This document shows, in pieces, positions 37,457 to 46,700 of a stretch of DNA of 58,197 nucleotides; position 1 is the first letter of the stretch, and each line of letters starts with the position of its first letter. The stretch comes from Microcoleus asticus IPMA8. GTDB taxonomy: Bacteria; Cyanobacteriota; Cyanobacteriia; Cyanobacteriales; Microcoleaceae. The stretch lies in assembly GCF_013179805.1 (NCBI RefSeq), contig NZ_SRRZ01000032.1, positions 1-58,197 of the forward strand. Direction: 5' to 3'. A program made the translations under genes and the position numbers. The notes under the pieces were generated by a model. That model worked only from the letters and a program-made list of their open reading frames with translations, made no database searches and was not told the origin of the DNA.

Positions 37457-40400
37457 GTGAACATCTTAAGATTGGATGACAACGATTTAGTTCCAGTAGA
37501 CTATGGCGATTTGCTGGACAAGATTTTAGAAGTTTTGCAGGGAAACAATCCGTTTAGCGTTTCGGGCGATCGGCGTCGTTTACTAATAGATATTGACGCG
37601 GTAGCTACTCAAATATCGAGTTTGAATGCGCCACCGACTTTGGGTTCTTTTGAACGCCTCGCACGTTCTGCTACTGTTAATTTTCCGGCGGAAGTGGAAA
37701 CTAAATTTGGCAATCTAATTAGACAAATCCGACAATATGTGCGACAACATTTAGCCTCTGTTGTGGGTGGGAATGATGCTATTGAAAATTTCGTATCTAG
37801 CTTAATTGAGCCATTAGAATCACAGTGTTTTCAGGGAAACGGTAAAGAATTAGGTTTTAAATACGATTTTGCCAAATCTTCTCCTACCTCAGCAAAAAAG
37901 AAGCTAACTTTGCAGCGCCCAAATACTGTTGGGACATCGGCAATTTTGAAGCTGCATAAATTGACGATTACTGTGCGAGATTCAGACATCTTTCAACAAC
38001 AACTGAAGGAGGGTTTAGAGAATTACATTGATGAAAAGGCTGATACAGAAAGCGATAAGAAAGAACTGCATCATCTGCTTGATGAGATGGTGCAAAATAA
38101 AAATTCTGATTTCCATAAGTTGCTCAAACTGGTAGACAAAGAAACTCTCGGTAAGCTGAATAAAGAAGCTAAGATTACCTATTTGGAGTATCTGCTAGAA
38201 AACATTCGCAATAGTAGCACAGATAGTGTGGGAATCGTCTATTTAGAAGACTTAGTCCGGCGGATTAGGTTGCTCGAAGCATACATTGGCGATCGCACAA
38301 AAGATGACGGCTATTATAATGTCAATTATGCTGGTGTCACTGTTAACTACAGAGATATGTTTTCCAGAGCGGAAGTCTTAGATGCACTTCCCATCATTCC
38401 GATTGTAGCAGGTTATTTAGGAGAAACCACAGACAGCCATTTGAACGAACGTAAATATATTTTTGGTTTAAAACTGAAATTTGGCAATGAAGTTCAAGCC
38501 CGCGGCGGTGAACCTGTATTTGATTATAACCTGAATTTGCTCAATCCTGAAAGTGAGGAACACAAAGCCGAATTAGCCGATAGTTACACTAGCGAAACCT
38601 TTATTCGCAAGGTATTAAAAATAGCATTATTGTACTATTTTGTATTTGCTTCTCTGAGCAATCCTTTAGCGCCGGATTACAACCCTGAATCTGAATTAAC
38701 TTACGATCCTAGACAAAGCTTTGAATCAGTAATTTCTGTACTCAGAGGTTCTGATGAAGAAAAGAAAAAGGCGATATTTAGAGGAATCAAAAGAGGGCTA
38801 ACTGAATATAATATAGAATTTAAAATCAACAGTCTCAAGCAATTCTTGAAAGACTTTATAGATAGGCAAACAATTTTGCCAACTCGCACAGAACCGCGAC
38901 ATATCAGCATCAAAAGAGGCATCCTCGAAGACATCGATAACGCTTTAACGACTGGTCGATTTTTCACTGATGTTCTGCAACAAAATCCCAAACAATCACT
39001 CCAGTATATCGCCGTCGAACAATCGAGCATCAACGAAACAGCTATCTGTCAGCTACCAGTCAATATCACAATCGAAGATGTCCGCTACTTCCCTACTGAT
39101 GAATTCCAGAATTTCAGCATAGAATATAACATTAAGGACATCGATACTTTGCCTGTACTTTGGGTTCCTGAAAGTCTGATGAATGTATATAACAGCAGTT
39201 TTTCCAAGGAGTATAAATTGCTGTTGTTTCGTTATAACAATAAACGTTTAGACAGCAAGGACGGTTTGAAACCAGATGCAGCATTTGTTTACAAATTTTG
39301 TGTTTCGCTGCTGTCTTATATTTGCCTGCAAATCTTGTTACACAATCAGAAAAAGAATTTGTTTATTCCGATGGTGAGACTTCACGAAGGCGACCAGAAT
39401 AACCCTTCGCCGTCGGAAAAGTTTATGGCTAACGTTTCTAAAACATTGTCTCATCTGTTTAGTGAAAAATACCGCTCGACTTCTCAAGGCTTTCGCGTCA
39501 AGCAAAAACCGAATGGTTACAGTATTCGCAACGGTTTGAGTTCCCTGTACTCAATATTGCCTAAAAAGTTTAAATTTCGGAATGTTTCACTATCTCCAGA
39601 GTTGGACAATTTAGCAATTATTGTCGTATCAAGTTGCGAAAGCGATGCAAGAAAAGGTAATAGCGATCGCTTTCAGAGAAAAACCTGTTTATTAGGCGAA
39701 GTTGCGGGAATTAAACGCCTATCAGAGGATACAATTCAAGTCGGAATGCTGAAAACTTTGTCAGAAAACTACAGCGTTCAACACCTTTACAGTCAGCCGT
39801 CAATCCTCGAAGATACTGTCAACCAGCTATATAAATATGGATATTGCAATTTCCTATATATTGCACAAGCACCTTATACGAGCACGCTGCATATTACCCA
39901 GACGGATGAAGATGAGGAATTGTTTTTCATGTCGAAAAGCTTAATCAAAACGTTGAAAGGAGAGCGAGAAGATATCAGGATTTATCCGGTATTTTTTGAT
40001 AAATATTACGTCCGCAGTCCTAAACAACACAAGGGAGAATCTTTCTACATTCAGGATACAACGGAACTGGAAAGTTTATCAAAAGATCCCAGTCAACAAG
40101 CTGTGATGTTTTTTAATTTGTTTAATGGTATCAAAGTAGAGCAAGGGGAAAAGAACTTTTACAACGGTGTGATTTCTTACTCGACACTGTTGAATATATA
40201 CGACGGCATTCTGGATGACCAAGATATTCGCCAAGGTCTGATGTACGATGGTGAAATTAAAGATACTTTACTGCACTATTTAACCATCTTCCACTTTTCT
40301 AGGTATGAAGCCCGTCAACAAATTAGTTTGAAACTCGATCCCTACGCTCATATTATCGGCGATGATTCAGTTGGTACTCTATCTGTGTTTAGTCATGGAG

Positions 40401-40483
40401 GCGGGAGTGCCGAGTTTAACTCGCTGGCTTTTTTGAATAAGGTAAGAGAAGTATTGAGCGTAACTGAGGGAGGTACAAAATAA
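37457..40483 (+). CDS. Large protein of unknown function, first gene of candidate helicase system
   Basis: A 1008-residue protein I cannot assign. It starts at GTG 37457, with AAGGGG about 10 bases ahead. No signal peptide or membrane helix is visible. Residues 1-460 are mostly helical and charged, including a Lys/Glu-rich region near 170-260. A mixed region follows (about 490-640). Residues 719 onward read LAIIVVSSCESD, then GEVAGIKRLSE, QVGMLKTLSEN, a helix, FLYIAQAPY, a helix and IRIYPVFFDKYYV. That order (three strands, helix, strand, helix, strand) is compatible with an RNase H/PIWI-like core. Canonical catalytic Asp positions are not obvious. It ends by overlapping the helicase gene by one base (TAATG). 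The DNA is AT-richer than the neighbours but has several HIP1 octamers, so it is not a very recent foreign import. Confidence 0.8.
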   Translation: MNILRLDDNDLVPVDYGDLLDKILEVLQGNNPFSVSGDRRRLLIDIDAVATQISSLNAPPTLGSFERLARSATVNFPAEVETKFGNLIRQIRQYVRQHLASVVGGNDAIENFVSSLIEPLESQCFQGNGKELGFKYDFAKSSPTSAKKKLTLQRPNTVGTSAILKLHKLTITVRDSDIFQQQLKEGLENYIDEKADTESDKKELHHLLDEMVQNKNSDFHKLLKLVDKETLGKLNKEAKITYLEYLLENIRNSSTDSVGIVYLEDLVRRIRLLEAYIGDRTKDDGYYNVNYAGVTVNYRDMFSRAEVLDALPIIPIVAGYLGETTDSHLNERKYIFGLKLKFGNEVQARGGEPVFDYNLNLLNPESEEHKAELADSYTSETFIRKVLKIALLYYFVFASLSNPLAPDYNPESELTYDPRQSFESVISVLRGSDEEKKKAIFRGIKRGLTEYNIEFKINSLKQFLKDFIDRQTILPTRTEPRHISIKRGILEDIDNALTTGRFFTDVLQQNPKQSLQYIAVEQSSINETAICQLPVNITIEDVRYFPTDEFQNFSIEYNIKDIDTLPVLWVPESLMNVYNSSFSKEYKLLLFRYNNKRLDSKDGLKPDAAFVYKFCVSLLSYICLQILLHNQKKNLFIPMVRLHEGDQNNPSPSEKFMANVSKTLSHLFSEKYRSTSQGFRVKQKPNGYSIRNGLSSLYSILPKKFKFRNVSLSPELDNLAIIVVSSCESDARKGNSDRFQRKTCLLGEVAGIKRLSEDTIQVGMLKTLSENYSVQHLYSQPSILEDTVNQLYKYGYCNFLYIAQAPYTSTLHITQTDEDEELFFMSKSLIKTLKGEREDIRIYPVFFDKYYVRSPKQHKGESFYIQDTTELESLSKDPSQQAVMFFNLFNGIKVEQGEKNFYNGVISYSTLLNIYDGILDDQDIRQGLMYDGEIKDTLLHYLTIFHFSRYEARQQISLKLDPYAHIIGDDSVGTLSVFSHGGGSAEFNSLAFLNKVREVLSVTEGGTK

Positions 40484-43400
40484 TGATAAGTGAAGATTTT
40501 GGACGGCTGTTTGAGGTTGGATTCAATATCGGCATTCTGGCATATATTAAAAAGGAAAAGCTAGCTCACAATTTTGGTAATTCTTACAGTCGGGATTTGC
40601 AGCATCTCAAATTGCCAAAGATGATGGCGGAAATAATCAGAGAAGCTAGTCTACTGAGTAGTTTAGATGCTAAAATAGCTGAAAAATGGAGCCTTTTTTT
40701 TGTCCAAAAAGGCTTTTTTGGTGGGTTAAATTTTTTCCGGGATTACGTCAAATCTACTGGCTGGAATTTGCAGCGATTAAAAATTTTGTACTGTCAGTGC
40801 AGTTTGAGTGATGCTAACAGTATCAGAACCTATAACAAGGGTGATCGAGAAGCATTTAAAGAGCTATTGTCTCAGTTAAAAACTGCCAAACCTAGTTTAT
40901 CAGATGATGAGATTAACTTGTACATCCGCCGCTACTCGAAAAAAGGCGAGTTTTTGCAGGCTGATACGCTCATCTTTTTACAACAGGGGAATGATTTTAG
41001 AATTCTCTGCGTTGATTTGTCTGTGTTTTCTCCGACGCTAGCTTCCACACCGGAGGATCTCAATGAAATAGAGGTGATACGGAAATATTTGATGAGAGAA
41101 ATTAGCTATTTGCGATCGAAAAGTGTGTTTTCTAATCTGCGGATGGATACCAGCACTTTAGGCGTGGATTTCTCGGAGGATTTAAAACGATTTTTTACAG
41201 CTTTTAAGTATAAGGATAAGGAAAGCACTAAGTTAATTCAGGCTGGTAGCTATGCTCACAGTTTCTATGGATTTCTACAACAAACGGGTATAATTTCAAG
41301 TGATGCTGAGGTTTTGTTTAATGTGGTTGGTTATGGCGATCGCAATATTAGCACAATTTCCCTACGCACGGACAAACTTAAGCTGTTAGCAACTTGTTCT
41401 GAAATTTACAAAAATGAATCTAGGAAGCAAGAAATCAGCGATGCTCGCAGCGAAGTTTTGGATGTGATTCAACTCAACGCGGCTCGCAGTTTCAAAGAAG
41501 GCAGAAAATTTGTCGATTCTCTGTTAGGAATTGGGAAAAATGCCACTGAACCTGTATGTCATACAGAGAAAATCGAGAATTTTGTTAATTCAATCGATAT
41601 TATATCAGATAAACTGGCAGATGAATTGCAAATTGCTCGCGGTTTGCATTTGAGGAATGCTCACGCTGAATTGATTGTGAAAGCGCTTCAATCTGATGAA
41701 ACTTATATCTTTTTGACGGGGAATCCGGGAATTGGGAAAACAACTGCGATCGCCAATTTTCTGAAAACCCATATTAATGACGGTTTCTTATTCTTATACG
41801 TCAGTCCCCGCAAGCAAGTAAACTTGGATATTATCGAAAAATTCCAAGATAAAAATACTGGTTTGCTGTGCGACGATCGTCTATTCTGTATTAACACAAA
41901 CTCCGATGTTATCGCCAGCTATTCGGGAAAGCGTACAGTCAAGTATAGCTCGAATAGCCGCAAGGAAAACTTTGCACAAAAAACGGTTAATTTTCTCAAA
42001 GACAATCCAGAAAATCAGGCAAAAGAATACCACCAGCGACAAATTGCCAGAAAAAATGAAACCGTAATTGAACCAGCTAGCCTCAAAACTATGGGAGTGC
42101 TAAATAGCATTTGCAATGGAATTTATAGCCTGATCAACTGTCAAGCTTCTAATAATATTGTAGCTACGGTTTCCATCCAATCTTTGAGAATGAAAGAAAA
42201 TCGACAAAGTACCCTAGATTATTTAGAACAGATATTTCAAGATACTTATAACAAACGGGATAAACAAGTCATCTCCACCAAGATGCAAGAAATATCCAGC
42301 CGCATCAAACATATCTTCATTATGATCGATGAAATCACCGGAGATGACGGTGGTGTTCTGTTTTTAGCCGGAATTGCCAACATGGTTAAAAATCATGAAT
42401 TGCACAAGCCACAGCACGGTTTTAATACTAAAATTATTGTAGCAGATGCTTCGATTGTTGACTCGGATGTGGTTAAACAACACCTTGAAAACACATCTCA
42501 AGAACCGGATAAAATCTATTTCAAAAAAGTAGCTAAAAATTCGGATCTTATTGAACCTTTACAAGTCACTCCTTTTGAATTTAAACGGCTACCTGCAACG
42601 ATAATCAATGCCAATTCCTACCCTGCCCGCAGTTTAGAGATAACTTACAAGGTATTTGTAGAAACTGTTAAATACAATGAAAATGCGTCTTTAAAGGAGG
42701 ATAATGATTTAGTAAAACGGGTACAGTCTGAAATAATTCAGGATATCAATCAGCGATTGGTGGAACCTGGTGTCGAACAAATTATAGTCTATATTCAAAA
42801 TAAGCGAAGATTGGCAGAATTGATTGATAAAATTCAAAAAGAACGAGAATTTAATCAGTTTGAAGATTATCTAGAAATTCATGCGAATATCTCGGAAGAG
42901 GAGAAAGCAAAAATACAGGAGTGCAAAGATACAGCTAAGGTAATCTTTATGACTGCATCGGGCAGTCGCGGGTTATCTTTCCCGAAAACTAAGCACATTT
43001 TAGTTGATATTCCGCGCTTCCAGATTGAAAAAAACCTGATGGAAGTCATACAGGTGATTTATCGGGGACGCGGGGAAGATGAGTCAGGTAAAACCCTTGA
43101 TGGTGAAGACAAAGAATTGGTTTTTTACCTATCTGATACCGCAGTTTATTACGCTGATGATGCGGAACTTTCTCTGCAAGAAAGCAAGTTGAGTTTGTTG
43201 AATTTACTGCTAATTCTGAAGACGGCGGTGATGACGCGAATTTCGGGATACGGTTATTTAGGTAGGGAAAAGTTTTTGATGATTCCGATTGGCGGAAAGT
43301 CGGTTTCCGCAGTCGGGGATACATTTAGCAGCAAAATGGCTGCTCTAATTAAGACATTAAAGAGCGAGAGCCAGCGAGGAAATAGGTTGTTACAGGAGGT

Positions 43401-44139
43401 TTATACGAGTCTGGAACAGCTTTTGGGTCGCGGGGAGTTTGTTTTGACAAATTATGATAAGTCTCGTCAAAAGGGCGACTCCTATCTGGAAATGCGGGAG
43501 GATTTTAATCGTAAGTTTTTGGAGAAGTGTAATCCGCTGGATGGTTTGCTAAGTTATGATAATCTAGAGATTGGTCATGTTTGTGGTAGTTTGTTGGTAG
43601 TACCTCTAGCTAAGCAAAATTTGCTGGAAAACTACCAGATGCGGCTGCATCAGGAAATCAAGAAATGTGTAGATAATCAGTTGCTGCAAAAAATGTATCG
43701 GATCAGGGATAGCGAGTCGTACCCGGAGAATGTACGATCGGCTATAAGAGGAGGTGCGATCGAGTTATTGCAATTTATCAACAGCGATGTGGAGAAAACT
43801 CAGTATTTTGAAGAGCAGAGTCAGCAGTTCGATCGCTATTATGCCATACCACTGTTTGCTTTTGTCAGCGCTGAGGAAATGAAAGAGTATTTTGCTGACA
43901 GCAGGCTGGAAGAACCGGAAGACAGGCGGTTTCGGGATATTTTGTCGGCTTATGTGCGATCGATCTACCCTGTAGATAGTGTAATGCCGATCGGGCACAA
44001 GTATCAAGACTTTCCATTTATCGTGTTTAGAAGCTACAGTTTAGAGCAAAGTCGAGAAAAAATTTTTACAGATAAATATCTTTTAAGTTCCAACGAGTTG
44101 AACGTACTCAATTTAATTTTGTCGAAGCAGGTAAACTAG
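40483..44139 (+). CDS. Large P-loop helicase-like protein with N-terminal extension
   Basis: 1218 residues, start ATG 40483 overlapping the previous stop, suggesting translational coupling. The N-terminal 400 residues include QADTLIFLQQGNDFRILCVDLS (Asp161, Asp178, Ser180), which resembles a PD-(D/E)XK core whose Lys is replaced. Walker A is GNPGIGKTT (413-421, K419). Walker B is IFIMIDEITG (D616, E617), after a long insert. Motif V is VIFMTASGSRGLSFP, and motif VI is QVIYRGRGEDE (Q857, R861, R863). Together they indicate an SF2-type helicase or translocase. The C-terminal 300 residues have no recognisable domain. Only the helicase class can be assigned with confidence. Confidence 0.85.
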   Translation: MISEDFGRLFEVGFNIGILAYIKKEKLAHNFGNSYSRDLQHLKLPKMMAEIIREASLLSSLDAKIAEKWSLFFVQKGFFGGLNFFRDYVKSTGWNLQRLKILYCQCSLSDANSIRTYNKGDREAFKELLSQLKTAKPSLSDDEINLYIRRYSKKGEFLQADTLIFLQQGNDFRILCVDLSVFSPTLASTPEDLNEIEVIRKYLMREISYLRSKSVFSNLRMDTSTLGVDFSEDLKRFFTAFKYKDKESTKLIQAGSYAHSFYGFLQQTGIISSDAEVLFNVVGYGDRNISTISLRTDKLKLLATCSEIYKNESRKQEISDARSEVLDVIQLNAARSFKEGRKFVDSLLGIGKNATEPVCHTEKIENFVNSIDIISDKLADELQIARGLHLRNAHAELIVKALQSDETYIFLTGNPGIGKTTAIANFLKTHINDGFLFLYVSPRKQVNLDIIEKFQDKNTGLLCDDRLFCINTNSDVIASYSGKRTVKYSSNSRKENFAQKTVNFLKDNPENQAKEYHQRQIARKNETVIEPASLKTMGVLNSICNGIYSLINCQASNNIVATVSIQSLRMKENRQSTLDYLEQIFQDTYNKRDKQVISTKMQEISSRIKHIFIMIDEITGDDGGVLFLAGIANMVKNHELHKPQHGFNTKIIVADASIVDSDVVKQHLENTSQEPDKIYFKKVAKNSDLIEPLQVTPFEFKRLPATIINANSYPARSLEITYKVFVETVKYNENASLKEDNDLVKRVQSEIIQDINQRLVEPGVEQIIVYIQNKRRLAELIDKIQKEREFNQFEDYLEIHANISEEEKAKIQECKDTAKVIFMTASGSRGLSFPKTKHILVDIPRFQIEKNLMEVIQVIYRGRGEDESGKTLDGEDKELVFYLSDTAVYYADDAELSLQESKLSLLNLLLILKTAVMTRISGYGYLGREKFLMIPIGGKSVSAVGDTFSSKMAALIKTLKSESQRGNRLLQEVYTSLEQLLGRGEFVLTNYDKSRQKGDSYLEMREDFNRKFLEKCNPLDGLLSYDNLEIGHVCGSLLVVPLAKQNLLENYQMRLHQEIKKCVDNQLLQKMYRIRDSESYPENVRSAIRGGAIELLQFINSDVEKTQYFEEQSQQFDRYYAIPLFAFVSAEEMKEYFADSRLEEPEDRRFRDILSAYVRSIYPVDSVMPIGHKYQDFPFIVFRSYSLEQSREKIFTDKYLLSSNELNVLNLILSKQVN

Positions 44140-44143
44140 ACCT

Positions 44144-44248
44144 CTTGCATTGCCAAGCTTTCAATTCCTTCAATAATCTGCGTTTATCTGTGTTAATCTG
44201 CCTTGCATCTGCGGTTTCTGTATCAATCAAAGACTTATGCAATGCAAG
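44144..44248. repeat. Inverted-repeat spacer element after the helicase gene
   Basis: CTTGCATTGC (44144-44153) and its perfect complement GCAATGCAAG (44239-44248) enclose an 85-bp non-coding centre. A further hairpin GCCTAC/GTAGGC is at 44248-44267. It may terminate the large operon. Confidence 0.5.
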
Positions 44249-44326
44249 CCTACTGAAACTTGTAGGCTGCGTCAGCTAGCTGTCACCCCGCAGAGAAAAT
44301 AAAACTCTTCCGGGGCACCCTACTTG

Positions 44327-45559
44327 CTACTTGCTAACTTCAAACGGCGTGTATTTTCCCCCCAAAGCTTCGACGATGGCGCGAGTATTAGCCGACATCA
44401 TTTTCACATAAGAATCGCCCTCGCTTCCGGCCGCCCCTATCGAATCCGAATAAAGTTGTTGCGCCGCCAATTTCACCCCCGCTTCCTCCGCCACTGTTCT
44501 AATCAGTTGCGGGTTAATTGTAGTCTCGGCAAAAATAGCAGGAACTCCCGCAGCTTTCACCGATTCTACTAACTTTTGCACCGTTTGAGCGCTCGGCTGT
44601 TCCTCCGTACTAATCCCGATCAAACTGCCCGCACTTCCCAATCCGTAGGCGCGGCTGTAATATTGAAAAGCATCGTGAGTTGTTACTAATTCGCGCTTAT
44701 TTTCGGGGATAGTTTTAATCTCTTGTTCGATCCAACTATCCAAACGTTTTAACTCTTCAGTAAGTTTCACAGCATTCTGCGTAAACTTCTCCCGATCTTC
44801 CGGCGACAGGTCGATTAGCGCATCCCGAATCGCTTCCACCATTTGAACTACATTTTCCACATTTCCCCAAACGTGCGGATCGGGTACGGTATTGCCTTCT
44901 TTATTCAGTAGCAAAGGCTTGACAACTTCCCCCACTGCTAATTTCCGCGCCTTAATTCCGGCGGCATTCATCATCCTAATTAATCCCGGTTCCAAATTGT
45001 AACCGTTATACAAAATTAAGTTAGCTTGTTCTAAAGCTTGAGAATCTTTTGGCACCGGTTCGTAAACGTGAGGATCTGTTCCCGGCTGCAAAATTCCTGT
45101 TAGCTGAATTTCGCCTCCCGCTACTCGATCGGTCAAATCCTCAATAATTGTGCTGGTAGCAACTACCTTGGGTTTAGCATCTGCCTCTGGAGAGAGGCGA
45201 TCGCCCTGGGTTTGAGCGCAACTAAATAAACCCACAGTCAAAATGCCACAAGCAATAGTTCCGATCAAAAATACCTTGGACTTGTCCGATCCAGGGCCGG
45301 CGGTTTCAATCCCCGACTCACGGCTAAACTCTCCTTTATAAAGTTGCTTCACAATTGCCGTCGGTTTTAACTCACATCTTGCACCATTCTCAACAACCCT
45401 TCTCTGGGCGGGCAGGATGCCCACCCCACTAGAAAACTCACTCTTCGCTTCACAGGCATCTTGCCTGTTATTGAAAATGGTGGATATCAGTTTTAACCTA
45501 CTTGAGATTTTCGCCGCCAAACCTATGGTTTGAGGGGTTTCGAGCTTGCACTGCCGCAT
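44327..45559 (-). CDS. mntC: Metal ABC transporter substrate-binding lipoprotein (Mn type)
   Basis: The periplasmic solute-binding component of an Mn/Fe/Zn-type ABC importer. Candidate ligands are the His in GTDPHVYEP and PDPHVWGN, Glu in AIFAETTI and Asp in LYSDSIG. The His-rich loop of ZnuA proteins is absent, favouring Mn or Fe. The lipobox LFSC puts the anchor Cys at residue 114, far from the start. The ATG 45559 has an excellent AGGAGAGG site, so the long N region is real. Residues 24-65 (42) come from an inserted palindromic repeat flanked by an 8-bp duplication (see 45364-45497). A GTG at 45352 (residue 70) is a possible fallback start. It is divergent from mntA and mntB, unlike the usual collinear mntCAB order. 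Confidence 0.85.
   Translation of the reverse strand: MRQCKLETPQTIGLAAKISSRLKLISTIFNNRQDACEAKSEFSSGVGILPAQRRVVENGARCELKPTAIVKQLYKGEFSRESGIETAGPGSDKSKVFLIGTIACGILTVGLFSCAQTQGDRLSPEADAKPKVVATSTIIEDLTDRVAGGEIQLTGILQPGTDPHVYEPVPKDSQALEQANLILYNGYNLEPGLIRMMNAAGIKARKLAVGEVVKPLLLNKEGNTVPDPHVWGNVENVVQMVEAIRDALIDLSPEDREKFTQNAVKLTEELKRLDSWIEQEIKTIPENKRELVTTHDAFQYYSRAYGLGSAGSLIGISTEEQPSAQTVQKLVESVKAAGVPAIFAETTINPQLIRTVAEEAGVKLAAQQLYSDSIGAAGSEGDSYVKMMSANTRAIVEALGGKYTPFEVSK
45364..45497 (-). mobile_element. Miniature palindromic element inserted in frame in mntC
   Basis: GTTTTAAC occurs at both ends (45364-45371 and 45490-45497), a direct repeat 126 bp apart, so the insert plus one repeat is divisible by three and the frame survives. 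The interior begins TCACATCTTGCACCATTCTC and ends with a TTGAAAATGGTG stretch. A related copy is at 46701-46823. It encodes no protein of its own. Confidence 0.8.
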
Positions 45560-45661
45560 TATCTACCTCTCCTGCGTTCCAGATTATTCCTATTTACCGA
45601 TGATTTCATATTCTTTTCATTTTTACAGTAAACTTAATAAAAAGGAGATAGACTCACCGCC

Positions 45662-46471
45662 ATGAATACCGCCGCCTTCCCCAACGAGACTCCTTGGTCT
45701 CAAATGGTTTGCCACCTCAAAGACAGCGCTACCGACACTGAAATTATCACTGTTAAGCACTTAGCAGTAAACTACCGCACGGTAGAAGCACTCAGAGATA
45801 TCAATCTTTCTGTCAAACCGGGAAGGCTGACGGGTATTATTGGCCCCAACGGTGCCGGCAAAAGCACGCTGATCAAAGCAATGTTGGGCTTAATTCCCGC
45901 AGTTCGCGGCACTGTTACCTGGGGCGAAGAAGCGATCGCCGATCGACTCGAAACAGTAGCCTACGTCCCCCAGCGATCGCAAATTGACTGGAACTATCCC
46001 GCCACCGTTTGGGATGTCGTGATGATGGGAAGAGTCAGAAAAGCCGGATGGTTTCGCCGCTTCTCGGCAGCTAGCCGCCGCACCGCTGCCGATGCCTTAG
46101 AAAGAGTAGGCATGAGTGCTTACAAAGACAGACCGATCGGACAACTTTCCGGCGGACAGCAACAGCGAGTATTTCTAGCTAGAGCATTAGCCCAAGAAGC
46201 CGCTATTTTCTGCTTTGACGAGCCGTTTGTCGGCGTTGACCAAAAAACTCAAAATATCATTTTCGACATCTTCCACCAGCTAGCAAATGCCGGGAAAATT
46301 GTCTTAGTAGTCAACCACGACTTAGGCGAATCAATCACCAATTTTGACGATTTAATTTTGCTAAATACAGAACTGATTGCCGCTGGTTCCCGCCAAGAAG
46401 TGCTAACACAAGAAAACCTTTACCGCGCCTACGGCGGACAAGTAATGTTCTTTGCCGGACAAGCAGCTTAA
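45662..46471 (+). CDS. mntA: Metal ABC transporter ATP-binding protein
   Basis: The cytoplasmic ATPase of the importer, 269 residues. It has Walker A GPNGAGKST (about 63-71), the Q loop YVPQRS, the signature LSGGQQQR, Walker B IFCFDEPFVGVD, and the switch His in VVNHDLGE. An N-terminal extension of about 30 residues precedes the usual start. A purine-rich AAAAAGGAGA lies about 15 bases upstream of the ATG. Its operon partner is mntB downstream, separated by about 400 bp of spacer holding repeats. Confidence 0.94.
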   Translation: MNTAAFPNETPWSQMVCHLKDSATDTEIITVKHLAVNYRTVEALRDINLSVKPGRLTGIIGPNGAGKSTLIKAMLGLIPAVRGTVTWGEEAIADRLETVAYVPQRSQIDWNYPATVWDVVMMGRVRKAGWFRRFSAASRRTAADALERVGMSAYKDRPIGQLSGGQQQRVFLARALAQEAAIFCFDEPFVGVDQKTQNIIFDIFHQLANAGKIVLVVNHDLGESITNFDDLILLNTELIAAGSRQEVLTQENLYRAYGGQVMFFAGQAA

Positions 46472-46488
46472 TTAGCCAGCAGTCAATC

Positions 46489-46520
46489 GATTTTAGATTT
46501 TAGATTTTAGATTTTAGATT
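46489..46520. repeat. STRR heptad array, GATTTTA x4.5
   Basis: The same heptad as at 1632. A degenerate GATTTTC/GATTTTG run follows near 46551-46574. Confidence 0.9.
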
Positions 46521-46700
46521 GGCCCCACGGATAGATGCGGGGGCTTGAGGATTTTCGATTTTCGATTTTGGATTGATTCGACGGATAAATCACGTGGCGG
46601 GTACCATCAAGAAATTCTTGGTCATTAATCTAGGAGTTACACTGTTGAACGCGGTTTATTTGATAATCTTGGGTTGGGCAACGATAAATCTCGGCTCAAA

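Noticed and set aside
37457..44139. BREX, DISARM, Dnd, or Argonaute assignment of the large two-gene operon
   Set aside because: No signature domains of these systems (PglX, DrmAB, DndBCDE, MID/PIWI with DEDX) are visible; only the helicase core is certain.
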